A stretch of 42,986 bases of DNA from UBA1081 sp045537555 (lineage in GTDB: Bacteria; Bacillota; Clostridia; Oscillospirales; Acutalibacteraceae): NCBI GenBank assembly GCA_045537555.1, contig JAZSPR010000105.1, positions 1 to 42,986 of the forward strand, given 5' to 3'. Both the position numbers and the translations under genes were made by a program. Below are positions 1 through 7,819 of the stretch, piece by piece; the stretch's first letter is position 1; every line of letters begins with the position of its first letter. The notes below the pieces were generated by a model. That model was not told the origin of the DNA and made no database searches. It saw only the letters and a list, made by a program, of their open reading frames with translations.

Positions 1-1
1 A

Positions 2-361
2 TATCCGTCACAACTTTCGGGCGGTATGAGACAACGTGCGGCACTTCTGAGAACTTATCTGTCTTCACAAGGGATAGCCCTTCTTGATGAACCTTTTTCT
101 GCACTTGATACTCTGACAAAATCCGCAATGCACAAATGGTATCTTGAAATAATGTCTGAAATAGATCTTGCAACGGTATTTATTACTCATGATATCGACG
201 AAGCAATACTTCTGTCGGACAGAATTTATATTATGACAGGCAAGCCCGGAGAAATAACCTCGGAAATTATTATCAAAGAGAAAAAGCCCAGAAAAGAAAA
301 CTTCAATCTGACAGAAGAATTCCTTGAATATAAGCGTACAATTGTGGAAAAGCTATTATAA
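2..361 (+). CDS. ABC transporter ATP-binding protein, 5'-truncated (nitrate/sulfonate/taurine type)
   Basis: This is the C-terminal part of an ABC ATPase that runs off the left edge. The frame is already open from base 2 and reads through the signature motif LSGGMRQR before the first ATG at 26, so that ATG is internal. Next come Walker B with the catalytic Glu and the D-loop (ALLDEPFSALD) and the H-loop (FITHDIDEA). The tail IYIMTGKPGEI resembles the SsuB/TauB/NrtD group, which energises uptake of sulfonates, nitrate or similar small anions or pyrimidine precursors. Walker A and the partner permease and binding protein lie outside the window, so the substrate cannot be assigned. Family assignment as an ABC ATPase is secure; the subfamily is an inference. 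Confidence 0.9.
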   Translation, partial: YPSQLSGGMRQRAALLRTYLSSQGIALLDEPFSALDTLTKSAMHKWYLEIMSEIDLATVFITHDIDEAILLSDRIYIMTGKPGEITSEIIIKEKKPRKENFNLTEEFLEYKRTIVEKLL

Positions 362-392
362 ATAAAAATAATAAAAAAATTAAAAAAAGTGC

Positions 393-421
393 TTGACAAA
401 TGAAAGTTATTGGTATATAAT
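393..421 (+). promoter_or_regulatory. Consensus sigma-A promoter for tRNA-Gln
   Basis: TTGACA at 393-398 and TATAAT at 416-421 are both perfect consensus boxes with a 17-bp spacer. The -10 ends 12 bases before the mature tRNA 5' end. A perfect promoter suits a stable RNA gene. Confidence 0.88.
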
Positions 422-433
422 AACTTTCGTCTT

Positions 434-507
434 AGAGGTATAGTGTAACGGTAACACTCCGGACTCTGACTCCGTCATTTAAGGTTCGAATCCTTATACC
501 TCTGCCA
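434..507 (+). tRNA. tRNA-Gln (anticodon CUG)
   Basis: The 74-nt cloverleaf closes fully. The acceptor stem AGAGGTA (434-440) pairs with TACCTCT (497-503), followed by discriminator G504 and an encoded CCA (505-507). The T-arm TAAGG-TTCGAAT-CCTTA is at 480-496. The anticodon loop CTCTGAC (464-470) places CTG at 466-468. The anticodon arm matches the usual bacterial tRNA-Gln pattern. A consensus promoter lies just upstream and a hairpin terminator just downstream, so it is probably a monocistronic tRNA gene. Confidence 0.96.
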
Positions 508-509
508 TA

Positions 510-545
510 GAAAACGACAAGTTTCGACAGAAACTTGTCGTTTTC
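510..545 (+). terminator. Hairpin terminator after tRNA-Gln
   Basis: A perfect 15-bp stem (510-524 with 531-545) surrounds a 6-nt loop. It has A-rich and T-rich ends, so it could work in both directions. It starts two bases after the tRNA CCA. Confidence 0.8.
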
Positions 546-710
546 AGTTTTATTCGCCTTACGGCGAGTTATATTGCTTCGCAGTTTTATTGTGCTTCGC
601 ACAGTTTTATTCGCTTCGCGAGTTTATAGGCGAATAAAATATAACTGAAACCGCAGGTTTCAATAACACTTTCACGATAGTGAAAATATCACTCTGTCGA
701 AGACAGAATA
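546..710. repeat. Tandem hairpin array with constant linkers
   Basis: This non-coding stretch is made of successive short palindromes with 3-4 nt loops. They include TCGCC-tta-GGCGA, TGC-ttc-GCA, TGTGC-ttc-GCACA, CGC-ttc-GCG, GAAACC-gca-GGTTTC (647-661), TTCAC-gata-GTGAA (671-684) and TCTGTC-gaa-GACAGA (693-707). The first four follow a nearly constant linker, GTTTTAT or GTTATAT. The array starts with AGTTTTATTCGCCT and an inverted version (AGGCGAATAAAA) appears at about 628-639, enclosing the first part. A similar array with a different linker sits at 35647-35745. No coding frame is supported here. Confidence 0.75.
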
Positions 711-808
711 ACGTTGTAATGAAATAAATAAAAAACAAAAATTATAATTTTTTTTATTTAAGCCGTCTTGGATGCGTAAAATCATTCGTTGTAAAATCTG
801 ACTTTTTC
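711..808. other. A+T-rich gap with no recognised gene
   Basis: Between the hairpin array and the terminator at 809 is an A+T-rich stretch with a run of eight T near 750. I see no open frame with a ribosome binding site and no RNA family I recognise. It ends at a strong terminator that has no gene in front of it, so a short transcript is possible. Confidence 0.4.
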
Positions 809-836
809 ACACCTGACCGTGTCAGGTGTTTTTTTC
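809..836 (+). terminator. Strong intrinsic terminator without an obvious gene
   Basis: A perfect 9-bp stem (ACACCTGAC at 809-817 with GTCAGGTGT at 821-829) and a 3-nt loop are followed by seven T. The nearest upstream gene is the tRNA, 300 bases away and with its own terminator. Confidence 0.85.
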
Positions 837-879
837 TGCCTTAATTAGCCAAAAAGTACACAATGCCAATTATTTCAGC

Positions 880-908
880 TTGACAGTTTGGGGAAAATGC
901 TGTAAAAT
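880..908 (+). promoter_or_regulatory. Sigma-A promoter for the C39/SH3/dockerin gene
   Basis: TTGACA at 880-885, a 17-bp spacer and TAAAAT at 903-908. Transcription would start near 915, about 26 bases before the ATG at 941. Confidence 0.82.
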
Positions 909-940
909 AATAATGAATTATTGTTTGATATGGGTGGATT

Positions 941-3403
941 ATGGCGAAAGTTTTAAAACGACTCTTAACTTTAATTTTAATATCGGTAACGTGTCTCAAT
1001 TCATTTGTAATATCTGTCAATGCGGCAGATTTTGATGATATAAACGATAAAAGTGTTTTTCTCAAACAGGAGACTTCAATTACCTGTACACTTTCAAGTG
1101 CAACAATGATGTTGCGCCGTACAGCTATTATTGCCGGATTTGCAGAATGGGAAGAGATTACCGAATCAAATATCAGCGACACGGCATGGATTGAAGGCGT
1201 TGGACTTCGTTGGGATTTCACATTTTACGGCATGACAGTCGGTCACGGATATTATCCTGAAGATACCGACAAAAAGCTTTTTATGATTGACCTTCTTGAT
1301 AAATTCCCTCAGGGTGTTGTTGTTTACAACACGGGTAAAAAGGGACAGAATCATGCAATTTTCTTATGTGATTATGATAAGGATGCGGATATATTCTATG
1401 TGGCAGACCCCGCATCAAGTGTTCCTTCGGGAAGAATACCTCTTGACAAGTCTTCAATCGTCGGTGATACACAGGCTGATAAAATAGCAAATTTGTCCGC
1501 ATACTGGTATGTTTCAACTCCCGAAGTAAAATATGAAAACGGAAAATTCACTTCTTCGGGTACTGTTTCAAATCCTTACGACCCCACACAGGATACACTG
1601 AGTTTTGATAAGTCAAAGACATCAATTAATAATTATTATGTCGTCAATTTCGATTCAACAAAAGGTGTTGCCGTAAGATATTATCCGAGCGGAAGCAGTT
1701 CTGTTGCACAGTACGTTACAAAAGGCACAATTCTTTATGTAACGGACAAAGGAAAAAATAATTTTGGCGCAGAATGGTATAAACTCAACTCGGGAAACTA
1801 TATATTTAATACAAACCTGATATCATTCAATGAATATTCCGATGAAATCAAAAAATTCAATAATACAGCTGTTGCTTCAGCGGGTACATATAAAACTTCA
1901 TCAAAGAACGGTACTGTTCTTGTAAGAATTGAACCGTGCGAAGGAAACAATGTTGTTGCTGAAATAAAAACCGATGAAATGCTTTATATCACACATTCGG
2001 GTGACAATTCAGCAGGTGCAAAATGGCTTAAAACTCAGGACGGACATTATGTAAAAGCCGTTGATATGACCTTTGTTTCAAAAGAAAAGCTTGAAGATTC
2101 ACTTTATAAAGTTCAGCATACTCTTGTTACGGGTGAATATAAGTCAGAACCTTCGGAATCGGGAAGTCCGGATATTCCCGAAGCCGCAACAGGTAAATAT
2201 AAAATCACCGCATCGGCACTAAATCTCAGAAAAGATGCCGTCAACGGTGAAGTATTCATAAGTATTCCCAAAGATACGATAGTTGAAGTTGTTGCAACGG
2301 CAGACGGTTGGGGAAAGACTACTTACGGCGGATATACGGGCTGGATTCTTCTTGATTATGCCGAAAAAGTTGCTGACGATGTTTTTAAAATTGAGTCAGT
2401 AAAAATCAGTTCCGATCTTGTTGAAACAGGGCAGAGTGTAACCTGTACTGCAACCGTAACGGGTTGCAAAGATCCGTTATATAAATTTACAGTATTCAAT
2501 GATTCGGGAAAGAACGTTTTTGAATCTTTTACTTTCAGTCCTGTTAACACATTTTCATTCAGGTCATCAATCCCCGGTAATTATTATTTCTTTGTTGAGG
2601 TTAAGAATGCCGAGGGGCAGAAACTCTCATCTTTCAGCAGAAATTTTACCGTTCATGATAAACTCCAGATTGATTCGGTAAAAAGTAATGTTGATGAATA
2701 TGTATATACTTCAGATGAAATAACATGGACCGTTGATGCGAGTGCTGTTTCTGCAAGTGCTGTGTATGTTTATTCACTCTATTGCGATGATAAACTGTTG
2801 TTTGAAACAGAATCACGTTTCAATGTGTTTTCTTATGTTCCCGAAAAAGCGGGCAAATATGTTCTTTATGCAACTCTTTCTGATTCAAAAGTTAAATCGG
2901 AAACCGTAAAAGCAGATGTTGTAACTGTTTTTGACAGCATAAAAATCGATAATATTGAAGTTCCCGTAACAGCTGTTGTAGGTGCAACAGTCCCGTTTAC
3001 GGCGAATGCTTCGGGCGGAACAGGTGAATATCAGTATTGTTTCATTGTTTTTAAAGACGGTCATATTGTAAAGAGCGGTCTGTTCACTCCCGAAAAAAGT
3101 GATTCGATAGTGTTTGAGAACGCCGGAAAATACCTTGTCTTCTGTACGGTAATGGATTCAAGCAATATGATAGCTTCGGCTTTTTCTGATGAAATCAATG
3201 TTCTTGATGCTTTGCTCGGCGATGTGGACAGAAACGGTGTTATCTCTGCAAAGGATGCGAGAATGGTTTTAAGACATTCTGCGAAAATCGAGCTTATGGA
3301 TGAAACCGCACAGGTACTTTCCGATGTCAACAATGACGAAATCATAAATGCGGCAGATGCCAGAAAAATTCTCAGATGTGCCGCTAAAATTGAAAGTTTT
3401 TAA
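941..3403 (+). CDS. Secreted C39-like protease/SH3/dockerin multidomain protein
   Basis: An 820-residue exported protein. Residues 1-28 form a signal peptide ending VNA. Residues about 30-190 look like a C39-like papain-fold domain: Gln43 six residues before Cys49, His138 in NHAIFL and Asp156 in VADP are candidate oxyanion, nucleophile and relay residues. The usual CGPAS context is changed to CTLSS, so activity is uncertain. Three SH3b-like modules follow (about 235-295, 310-375 and 415-475; the last reads LNLRKDAVNG...GWILL). Three Ig-like repeats of about 90 residues fill 482-758. A two-segment dockerin-type domain (760-820) ends the protein, with DVDRNG and DVNNDE calcium loops each followed by DAR..LR. 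The product may bind wall or matrix and anchor to a cohesin; no cohesin is in this window. The start is supported by a good promoter and a GGGTGG site at 932-937. The peptidase call is moderate, the dockerin call strong. Confidence 0.85.
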   Translation: MAKVLKRLLTLILISVTCLNSFVISVNAADFDDINDKSVFLKQETSITCTLSSATMMLRRTAIIAGFAEWEEITESNISDTAWIEGVGLRWDFTFYGMTVGHGYYPEDTDKKLFMIDLLDKFPQGVVVYNTGKKGQNHAIFLCDYDKDADIFYVADPASSVPSGRIPLDKSSIVGDTQADKIANLSAYWYVSTPEVKYENGKFTSSGTVSNPYDPTQDTLSFDKSKTSINNYYVVNFDSTKGVAVRYYPSGSSSVAQYVTKGTILYVTDKGKNNFGAEWYKLNSGNYIFNTNLISFNEYSDEIKKFNNTAVASAGTYKTSSKNGTVLVRIEPCEGNNVVAEIKTDEMLYITHSGDNSAGAKWLKTQDGHYVKAVDMTFVSKEKLEDSLYKVQHTLVTGEYKSEPSESGSPDIPEAATGKYKITASALNLRKDAVNGEVFISIPKDTIVEVVATADGWGKTTYGGYTGWILLDYAEKVADDVFKIESVKISSDLVETGQSVTCTATVTGCKDPLYKFTVFNDSGKNVFESFTFSPVNTFSFRSSIPGNYYFFVEVKNAEGQKLSSFSRNFTVHDKLQIDSVKSNVDEYVYTSDEITWTVDASAVSASAVYVYSLYCDDKLLFETESRFNVFSYVPEKAGKYVLYATLSDSKVKSETVKADVVTVFDSIKIDNIEVPVTAVVGATVPFTANASGGTGEYQYCFIVFKDGHIVKSGLFTPEKSDSIVFENAGKYLVFCTVMDSSNMIASAFSDEINVLDALLGDVDRNGVISAKDARMVLRHSAKIELMDETAQVLSDVNNDEIINAADARKILRCAAKIESF

Positions 3404-3472
3404 CATTGATTCCATGATTTTAAATATTCATTTAATGATGCAGTTGTAAAATGATTGTTGGGTGATTGATAA

Positions 3473-3883
3473 GTGAATATTGCTTTTTTTCTTAAACCAA
3501 AAATATCGGTAGCTTTTCTTTATAATGATTATACTATAAGACAGTCGCTTGAAAAAATGCGTCATTACGGATATTCTGCCATTCCAGTTATAAACAGGGA
3601 AGGCAAATATGTCGGAACTGTCAGCGAGGGCGACTTCCTGTGGTTTATTAAAGACTGTTTTATCAATAATGAAGATGTGAATCTGAAAACACTTGAAGAA
3701 ATTCCTCTTTCAAAACTGCTGAAAACAAATATCTATAAACCCATGAAGGTAACTGCAGATGTTAACGAACTGCTTTCTCTTGCTACAAATCAGAACTTTG
3801 TTCCCGTAGTGGATGACCTCGGTTCTTTTATCGGCATTGTTACACGTCGCGACATTATAAAACATCTTACAGAAAAACAATAA
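3473..3883 (+). CDS. Tandem CBS-domain protein
   Basis: A 136-residue cytoplasmic protein made of one CBS pair. The first copy reads RQSLEKMRHYGYSAIPVINREGKYVGTVSEGDFLW and the second covers about residues 80-135 (NFVPVVDDLGSFIGIVTRRDII). CBS pairs bind adenine nucleotides and act as energy sensors. A stand-alone pair usually regulates a partner, which is not identifiable here. I place the start at GTG 3473 because GGGTGA at 3460-3465 sits 7 bases upstream and no in-frame ATG fits better. The gene is 69 bases after the dockerin gene with no terminator between them, so it could be cotranscribed. A terminator follows. The domain call is secure; the biological role is unknown. Confidence 0.85.
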   Translation: MNIAFFLKPKISVAFLYNDYTIRQSLEKMRHYGYSAIPVINREGKYVGTVSEGDFLWFIKDCFINNEDVNLKTLEEIPLSKLLKTNIYKPMKVTADVNELLSLATNQNFVPVVDDLGSFIGIVTRRDIIKHLTEKQ

Positions 3884-3890
3884 TAAAAAT

Positions 3891-3921
3891 GAACCGAATG
3901 CACAACAAGTGCAATCGGTTC
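3891..3921. terminator. Bidirectional hairpin between convergent genes
   Basis: GAACCGAATGCAC (3891-3903) pairs with GTGCAATCGGTTC (3909-3921) with one A-A mismatch and loop AACAA. It separates the CBS gene from the convergent cysteine synthase gene. Confidence 0.65.
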
Positions 3922-3937
3922 TTTATCATAGAATATA

Positions 3938-4867
3938 TCAGTCGTCAAAAAGCGGTGTAGAGAAGTATCTTTCGGCTGTATCGGGAAGAACTGTTACAAC
4001 AGTTTTTCCTTTGCCGAGCTTCTTTGCGAGCTTGAGTGCGGCGGCAACATTTGTTCCGCTTGAAATTCCGCACATAAGTCCTTCATATTTTGCAAGGTCT
4101 TTTGCTGTGCCTATTGCTTCTTCATCTGTTATAATGCAGATTGAATCATAGATTTCGGTATTGAGAATTTTGGGAATAAGACCGTCACCGATACCCATCT
4201 GGATATGAGTTCCGATGTTACCGCCTGCAAGAATGGCGGCATTTTCAGGTTCAACAGCCCAGATTTCAATATTAGGATTGTGTTCTTTGAGAACTTCACC
4301 TGTTCCCGTGATAGTTCCGCCTGTGCCTATCCCCGAACAGAAACCGTGAATGGGACAACCTGCCTGTTCAAGGATTTCTTTTGCTGTATGTCTTCTGTGA
4401 ACATCAGGATTTGCCTTGTTTTCAAATTGCTGAGGAATAAATACATTCGGGTCTTCCTTTGCCATGTTAACGGCTGTTTCAACACATTTTTCAATGCATT
4501 CGCCTATATTGCCGTCATCGTGGACAAGGATAACTTCGGCACCGTAATGTTCAACAAGTTTTTTTCTTTCAATGCTTACCGAATCGGGCATGATGATTTT
4601 TGTTTTATATCCTTTTACGGCACCTACGAGAGCAAGTCCGATTCCCTGATTTCCGCTTGTCGGTTCAACAATAACGGTACTTTCATTGATTATGCCCTGC
4701 TTTTCAGCAGCGAGAATCATATTATATGCTGTTCTTGTTTTGATTGAGCCGCCGACATTAAGCCCTTCATATTTAACAAGAATCTGTGCGCTGCCTTCGG
4801 GTACTATTTTATTGAGTCTGATGAGCGGTGTACTGCCCATAGCTTTTAATACGTTATCGTAAATCAT
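3938..4867 (-). CDS. cysK: Cysteine synthase (O-acetylserine sulfhydrylase family)
   Basis: A PLP fold-type II enzyme of 309 residues, the normal length for OASS, which makes L-cysteine from O-acetylserine and sulfide. Lys43 in GGSIKTR is the Schiff-base lysine. The substrate (asparagine) loop is T70-S71-G72-N73-Q74. GIGTGGTITGTG binds the PLP phosphate and CGISSGTN is present near the C-terminus. Two positions differ from textbook CysK: the loop is TSGNQ rather than TSGNT, and SIKTR replaces SVKDR. These are typical enzyme-family positions, so a related beta-replacement activity (for example sulfide-producing or cyanoalanine-type) cannot be excluded. The start is fixed by GAGGTG just upstream of ATG 4867. 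It is transcribed alone from a perfect promoter at 4920-4948. Confidence 0.9.
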   Translation of the reverse strand: MIYDNVLKAMGSTPLIRLNKIVPEGSAQILVKYEGLNVGGSIKTRTAYNMILAAEKQGIINESTVIVEPTSGNQGIGLALVGAVKGYKTKIIMPDSVSIERKKLVEHYGAEVILVHDDGNIGECIEKCVETAVNMAKEDPNVFIPQQFENKANPDVHRRHTAKEILEQAGCPIHGFCSGIGTGGTITGTGEVLKEHNPNIEIWAVEPENAAILAGGNIGTHIQMGIGDGLIPKILNTEIYDSICIITDEEAIGTAKDLAKYEGLMCGISSGTNVAAALKLAKKLGKGKTVVTVLPDTAERYFSTPLFDD

Positions 4868-4919
4868 AATTACACCTCATGTTTATAAGAAAAGGTAATT
4901 AACTCTGCACTAAAAATAA

Positions 4920-4948
4920 ATTATAATATTAATTTTTCTGTTTGTCAA
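4920..4948 (-). promoter_or_regulatory. Consensus sigma-A promoter of cysK
   Basis: Read on the minus strand, TTGACA (4948-4943), 17 bp and TATAAT (4925-4920) form a perfect promoter. The leader is about 45 nt, too short for a T-box or S-box riboswitch, and I see no such structure. Confidence 0.85.
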
Positions 4949-4985
4949 TTATATAATATGTTAAATTTTGAAAAGAGTGAGAATT

Positions 4986-5411
4986 TTGAGTAACTTAATA
5001 ATGAAAATCAAAGAATTTATGCAGGGCAGAAACGGTATTGATAAGCTTACTTTCGGTATTCTTGCGGTTTATTGTGTTCTTTCTGCCGTTAAAATATTTT
5101 TCATCGGTAACAAATGGGGTACTGTTATTATAAGTGTTCTGCAGTTTGCCGTAATCGGTTACGGAGTTTTTCGTGTAATGTCAAAAAATCTGCAGAAAAG
5201 ATATAATGAAAATTTTAAGTTTGAACAGTTTCTGAGTGCATGGAAACCTTACTTTGACCATCTGAAACTCAGAATAACATATTTCAGAACCCACCGTTTC
5301 AGAACTTGTAAAGGTTGCGGTGAATTTTTAAGACTGAAGAGAACAAGAGGAAAAAGACAGATTGCCTGTCCGAAATGCGGAAAAGAGCTTTCGTTCTTTA
5401 TTCTGTTTTAA
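4986..5411 (+). CDS. Small two-TM membrane protein with C-terminal zinc ribbon
   Basis: About 141 residues if translation starts at TTG 4986. That codon has GAGTGAG at 4975-4981 in front of it, whereas the upstream TTG at 4968 has no ribosome binding site; ATG 5001 is a second option. The N-terminal part MKIKEFMQGRNGIDKL is followed by two hydrophobic segments (about residues 22-40 and 45-63), a basic region, and a C-terminal CKGCG...CPKCG four-cysteine ribbon. The MQGRxGxDxL opening plus ribbon recurs in small conserved Firmicutes proteins of unknown function, from memory. The last 14 bases overlap the convergent pseudouridine synthase gene. No function is proposed beyond membrane location and probable zinc binding. 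Confidence 0.75.
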   Translation: MSNLIMKIKEFMQGRNGIDKLTFGILAVYCVLSAVKIFFIGNKWGTVIISVLQFAVIGYGVFRVMSKNLQKRYNENFKFEQFLSAWKPYFDHLKLRITYFRTHRFRTCKGCGEFLRLKRTRGKRQIACPKCGKELSFFILF

Positions 5412-6042
5412 ATAAGTTCCACGGATATTGTGAATAATCGGGCTCTGCTGAAAAAGTCATATTTTCTTTTGTAAACGGATGAATGAATGATATTGAATGT
5501 GAAAACAATGAGACATTGCATCTGTTGTCACGGCTTCCGTATTTTCCGTCACCCGTAAGAGGCATTTTTCTTGAGGCGAACTGAACACGGATCTGATGTG
5601 AACGTCCTGTTCTGAGTTCTATTTCAACAAGAGCATGGTTTTCGGCTTTTTTTAGTGTTTTGTATGTCAGAGATGCTTCTTTTACACCTTTACGCATTTT
5701 CTTTACAACAAAGACTTTGTTTTTACGTGAATCTTTGAAAAGAAAATCGGAGAGTTCATCTTCGTCCTTTTCGGGAACGGCATCAAGAACTGCAAGATAT
5801 TTTTTCGTCAGACCGTCTGAAGCAATAAGTTGAGAAAATGCCGCCGCCGCTTTCTTTGTTTTTGCATAAACCATAACTCCGCCTACGGGTTTATCCAGGC
5901 GATGTAATGTGAAAATATCTGTCTGTAACTCCTGTTTTAAAACATACGGGAGACTTTCCGGAGTTGATTCTTCTTCCGAAAGCATACCCGGTTCTTTTCT
6001 GCAGATAACTATGTGCTCATCCTGATAAAGTAATTCTGTCAT
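5398..6042 (-). CDS. RluA-family RNA pseudouridine synthase
   Basis: A 214-residue enzyme isomerising uridine to pseudouridine in rRNA or tRNA. It contains the family's catalytic motif HRLDKPVGG with Asp50, and the later RTGRSHQIRVQFA motif (about residues 143-155) that lines the RNA-binding active site. It lacks an N-terminal S4 domain and is short, as in the single-domain RluA/RluC-like group, so the target position cannot be given. ATG 6042 is preceded by GGGTGA. It converges with, and overlaps by 14 bases, the zinc-ribbon gene. Family call strong, substrate unknown. Confidence 0.9.
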   Translation of the reverse strand: MTELLYQDEHIVICRKEPGMLSEEESTPESLPYVLKQELQTDIFTLHRLDKPVGGVMVYAKTKKAAAAFSQLIASDGLTKKYLAVLDAVPEKDEDELSDFLFKDSRKNKVFVVKKMRKGVKEASLTYKTLKKAENHALVEIELRTGRSHQIRVQFASRKMPLTGDGKYGSRDNRCNVSLFSHSISFIHPFTKENMTFSAEPDYSQYPWNLFKTE

Positions 6043-6112
6043 ATTATTTCACCCGTGATATAATATCATATAAAGCAGATGTGCACAATAGATTTTTGTC
6101 ATTTAATTATTA

Positions 6113-6141
6113 TTGACTTAATTGTTTTATCGTGATAAAAT
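6113..6141 (+). promoter_or_regulatory. Sigma-A promoter for the Cys-rich dockerin gene
   Basis: TTGACT at 6113-6118, a 17-bp spacer and TAAAAT at 6136-6141. Transcription would begin near 6148, which supports a start at ATG 6167 rather than any codon further upstream. Confidence 0.78.
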
Positions 6142-6166
6142 AAAGCATATGAGAGGATTGATTAAA

Positions 6167-7819
6167 ATGAAAAGAATTATAATGCTGTTGTCTTTTGTTG
6201 CAGCTCTTGTTCTCACAGTATTTATTTCAGGTGCAGAGCCTTATGAAAAGTATGAGATTCATGAAAATGTGAAAGCAGAAAATGTTGAATGTGATCATGA
6301 ATATCCCAACGGCGGTGAATATATCGTTATTCCTGCTTCATGCACAAGAAAAGGCATGAAATACAGAACATGTGCAATCTGTGCTGATAATGAAATAATT
6401 GAACTTCCCAAAGATCCCGATAATCATGCCAGTGATCCTACAAAAAATCTTGTTTACGAAAAAAAGCCGACCTGTTCTGAAAGCGGTGTGGGTTATTATG
6501 TATGTCTTTCATGTAACAAGGCTGCAGAAACCGTTGAACTCCCGATTGACCCCGAAGCACATGTCAAAGACGGTGACTTTGTTGTAATCGAGAAAGAAAC
6601 ATGCAGAAAAAACGGCACAATGGCTCATAAATGTAAGTATTGCGAAGCATATTTTAATCATCAGACTATTCCTTCCGATCCTCTTGCTCATGTTATGACC
6701 GAATCATCAAAATGGGTTGTTACTCTTATGCCTACATGTGCCGAAGACGGTGTTGTTGAAGGCTATTGTGATGAATGTTACAATGTTGCCGTTACAAAAA
6801 AAGTTCCCGCAACAGGGGAACATACAGTTGATAATGAATGGTATATTGTTGCTGAGGAAACATGTTCTTCTGACGGTGTAAAAGCCCGTAAATGTACCGT
6901 TTGTCAGCAGCCCGTTGATGAAACTCCCATCCCCAAAGACCCTAGTAAACATATTTATTCGGAAGATTTTACTGTTGATGTGGCATCTACATGTATTTCA
7001 CAGGGTGTCGAGTCACGTCATTGTATATATTGTGATGACAGAATTGAACAGACAGTTATCCCCGTTGATGAATTTGCTCATTCATACAATAATGACTGGA
7101 TTGTAACAACTGAACCCACTTGTTCTCAACCCGGTTACAGACACAGAATCTGTCAGCTTTGCTCTGAAAAATCTGTTTCAACAATCATTCCTAAGACAGA
7201 GCATACTTACCCTGAAGAATATGAAATAATTCAGGAATCTGCTGACGGCACATCACTTCAGGTAAAATATATCTGTACTGAGTGTGGTGCGGAAAACATC
7301 ACAATTATAACAATCGGTAACAATCCGGGTGAAGGCAATATCGGTGAGAATATTGACCCTGTGACAAAGAAATATATTATAAAAACTGTCGGAAATACTG
7401 TTGTAAAAGTTGATTATGATAAAATGTTTATTTCAAATGTTGCAAGAAATATGACAGTCGCTGATTTCCTTAGTAAATTCACAAACAGCAATGTTTTTGT
7501 TATTTACAATGAATCGGGTAATTTTGTAAATGAAGAAGAATATATCGGAACAGGTATGAGACTCAATTACGAAACTCCCGACGGCAATGTTACAAATTAC
7601 TATGTCAGCGTAACGGGTGACATGGATTCAAACGGTAAAATAACAGCGGCTGATGCGAGAAAAATTCTCAGAGTTGCGGCAAAAATTGATTCAATCAACG
7701 GAATATATTCGGTAGCGGCAGATGTTAATCTTGACGGCAGTGTAACTGCGGCTGATGCGAGAAAGACCCTGCGTGTTTCAGCCAATATGGAATATTTTGA
7801 AGAAACTTATGTGTATTAA
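6167..7819 (+). CDS. Secreted Cys-rich repeat protein with C-terminal dockerin
   Basis: A 550-residue protein. A signal peptide covers about residues 1-22. Seven full repeats of 45-55 residues follow, each with a TC....G.......C..C core, an IP or LP turn and a His-rich linker; an eighth partial repeat (YICTEC) ends the series near residue 385. The C-x2-C pairs suggest metal-stabilised or disulfide modules. A beta-rich segment (about 400-490) precedes a two-segment dockerin-type domain (GDMDSNGKITAADARKIL...DVNLDGSVTAADARKTL). AGAGG at 6152-6156 lies 10 bases before ATG 6167, and the promoter at 6113-6141 rules out the TTG at 6122. No catalytic domain is visible, so it may be a structural or binding component. 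Its 3' end overlaps the next gene by 11 bases, an odd pairing with an RNA-modification gene. Confidence 0.85.
   Translation: MKRIIMLLSFVAALVLTVFISGAEPYEKYEIHENVKAENVECDHEYPNGGEYIVIPASCTRKGMKYRTCAICADNEIIELPKDPDNHASDPTKNLVYEKKPTCSESGVGYYVCLSCNKAAETVELPIDPEAHVKDGDFVVIEKETCRKNGTMAHKCKYCEAYFNHQTIPSDPLAHVMTESSKWVVTLMPTCAEDGVVEGYCDECYNVAVTKKVPATGEHTVDNEWYIVAEETCSSDGVKARKCTVCQQPVDETPIPKDPSKHIYSEDFTVDVASTCISQGVESRHCIYCDDRIEQTVIPVDEFAHSYNNDWIVTTEPTCSQPGYRHRICQLCSEKSVSTIIPKTEHTYPEEYEIIQESADGTSLQVKYICTECGAENITIITIGNNPGEGNIGENIDPVTKKYIIKTVGNTVVKVDYDKMFISNVARNMTVADFLSKFTNSNVFVIYNESGNFVNEEEYIGTGMRLNYETPDGNVTNYYVSVTGDMDSNGKITAADARKILRVAAKIDSINGIYSVAADVNLDGSVTAADARKTLRVSANMEYFEETYVY

Noticed and set aside
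546..710. Possible CRISPR array
   Set aside because: Constant and variable parts alternate, but the variable parts are palindromes of 6-15 bases and no cas gene or leader is present. A hairpin array fits better.
4868..4919. T-box or S-box riboswitch before cysteine synthase
   Set aside because: The leader is only about 45 nt and contains no recognisable stem or terminator.
6122..6166. Upstream TTG start for the Cys-rich dockerin protein
   Set aside because: It overlaps the promoter spacer, lacks a ribosome binding site and would bury the signal peptide.
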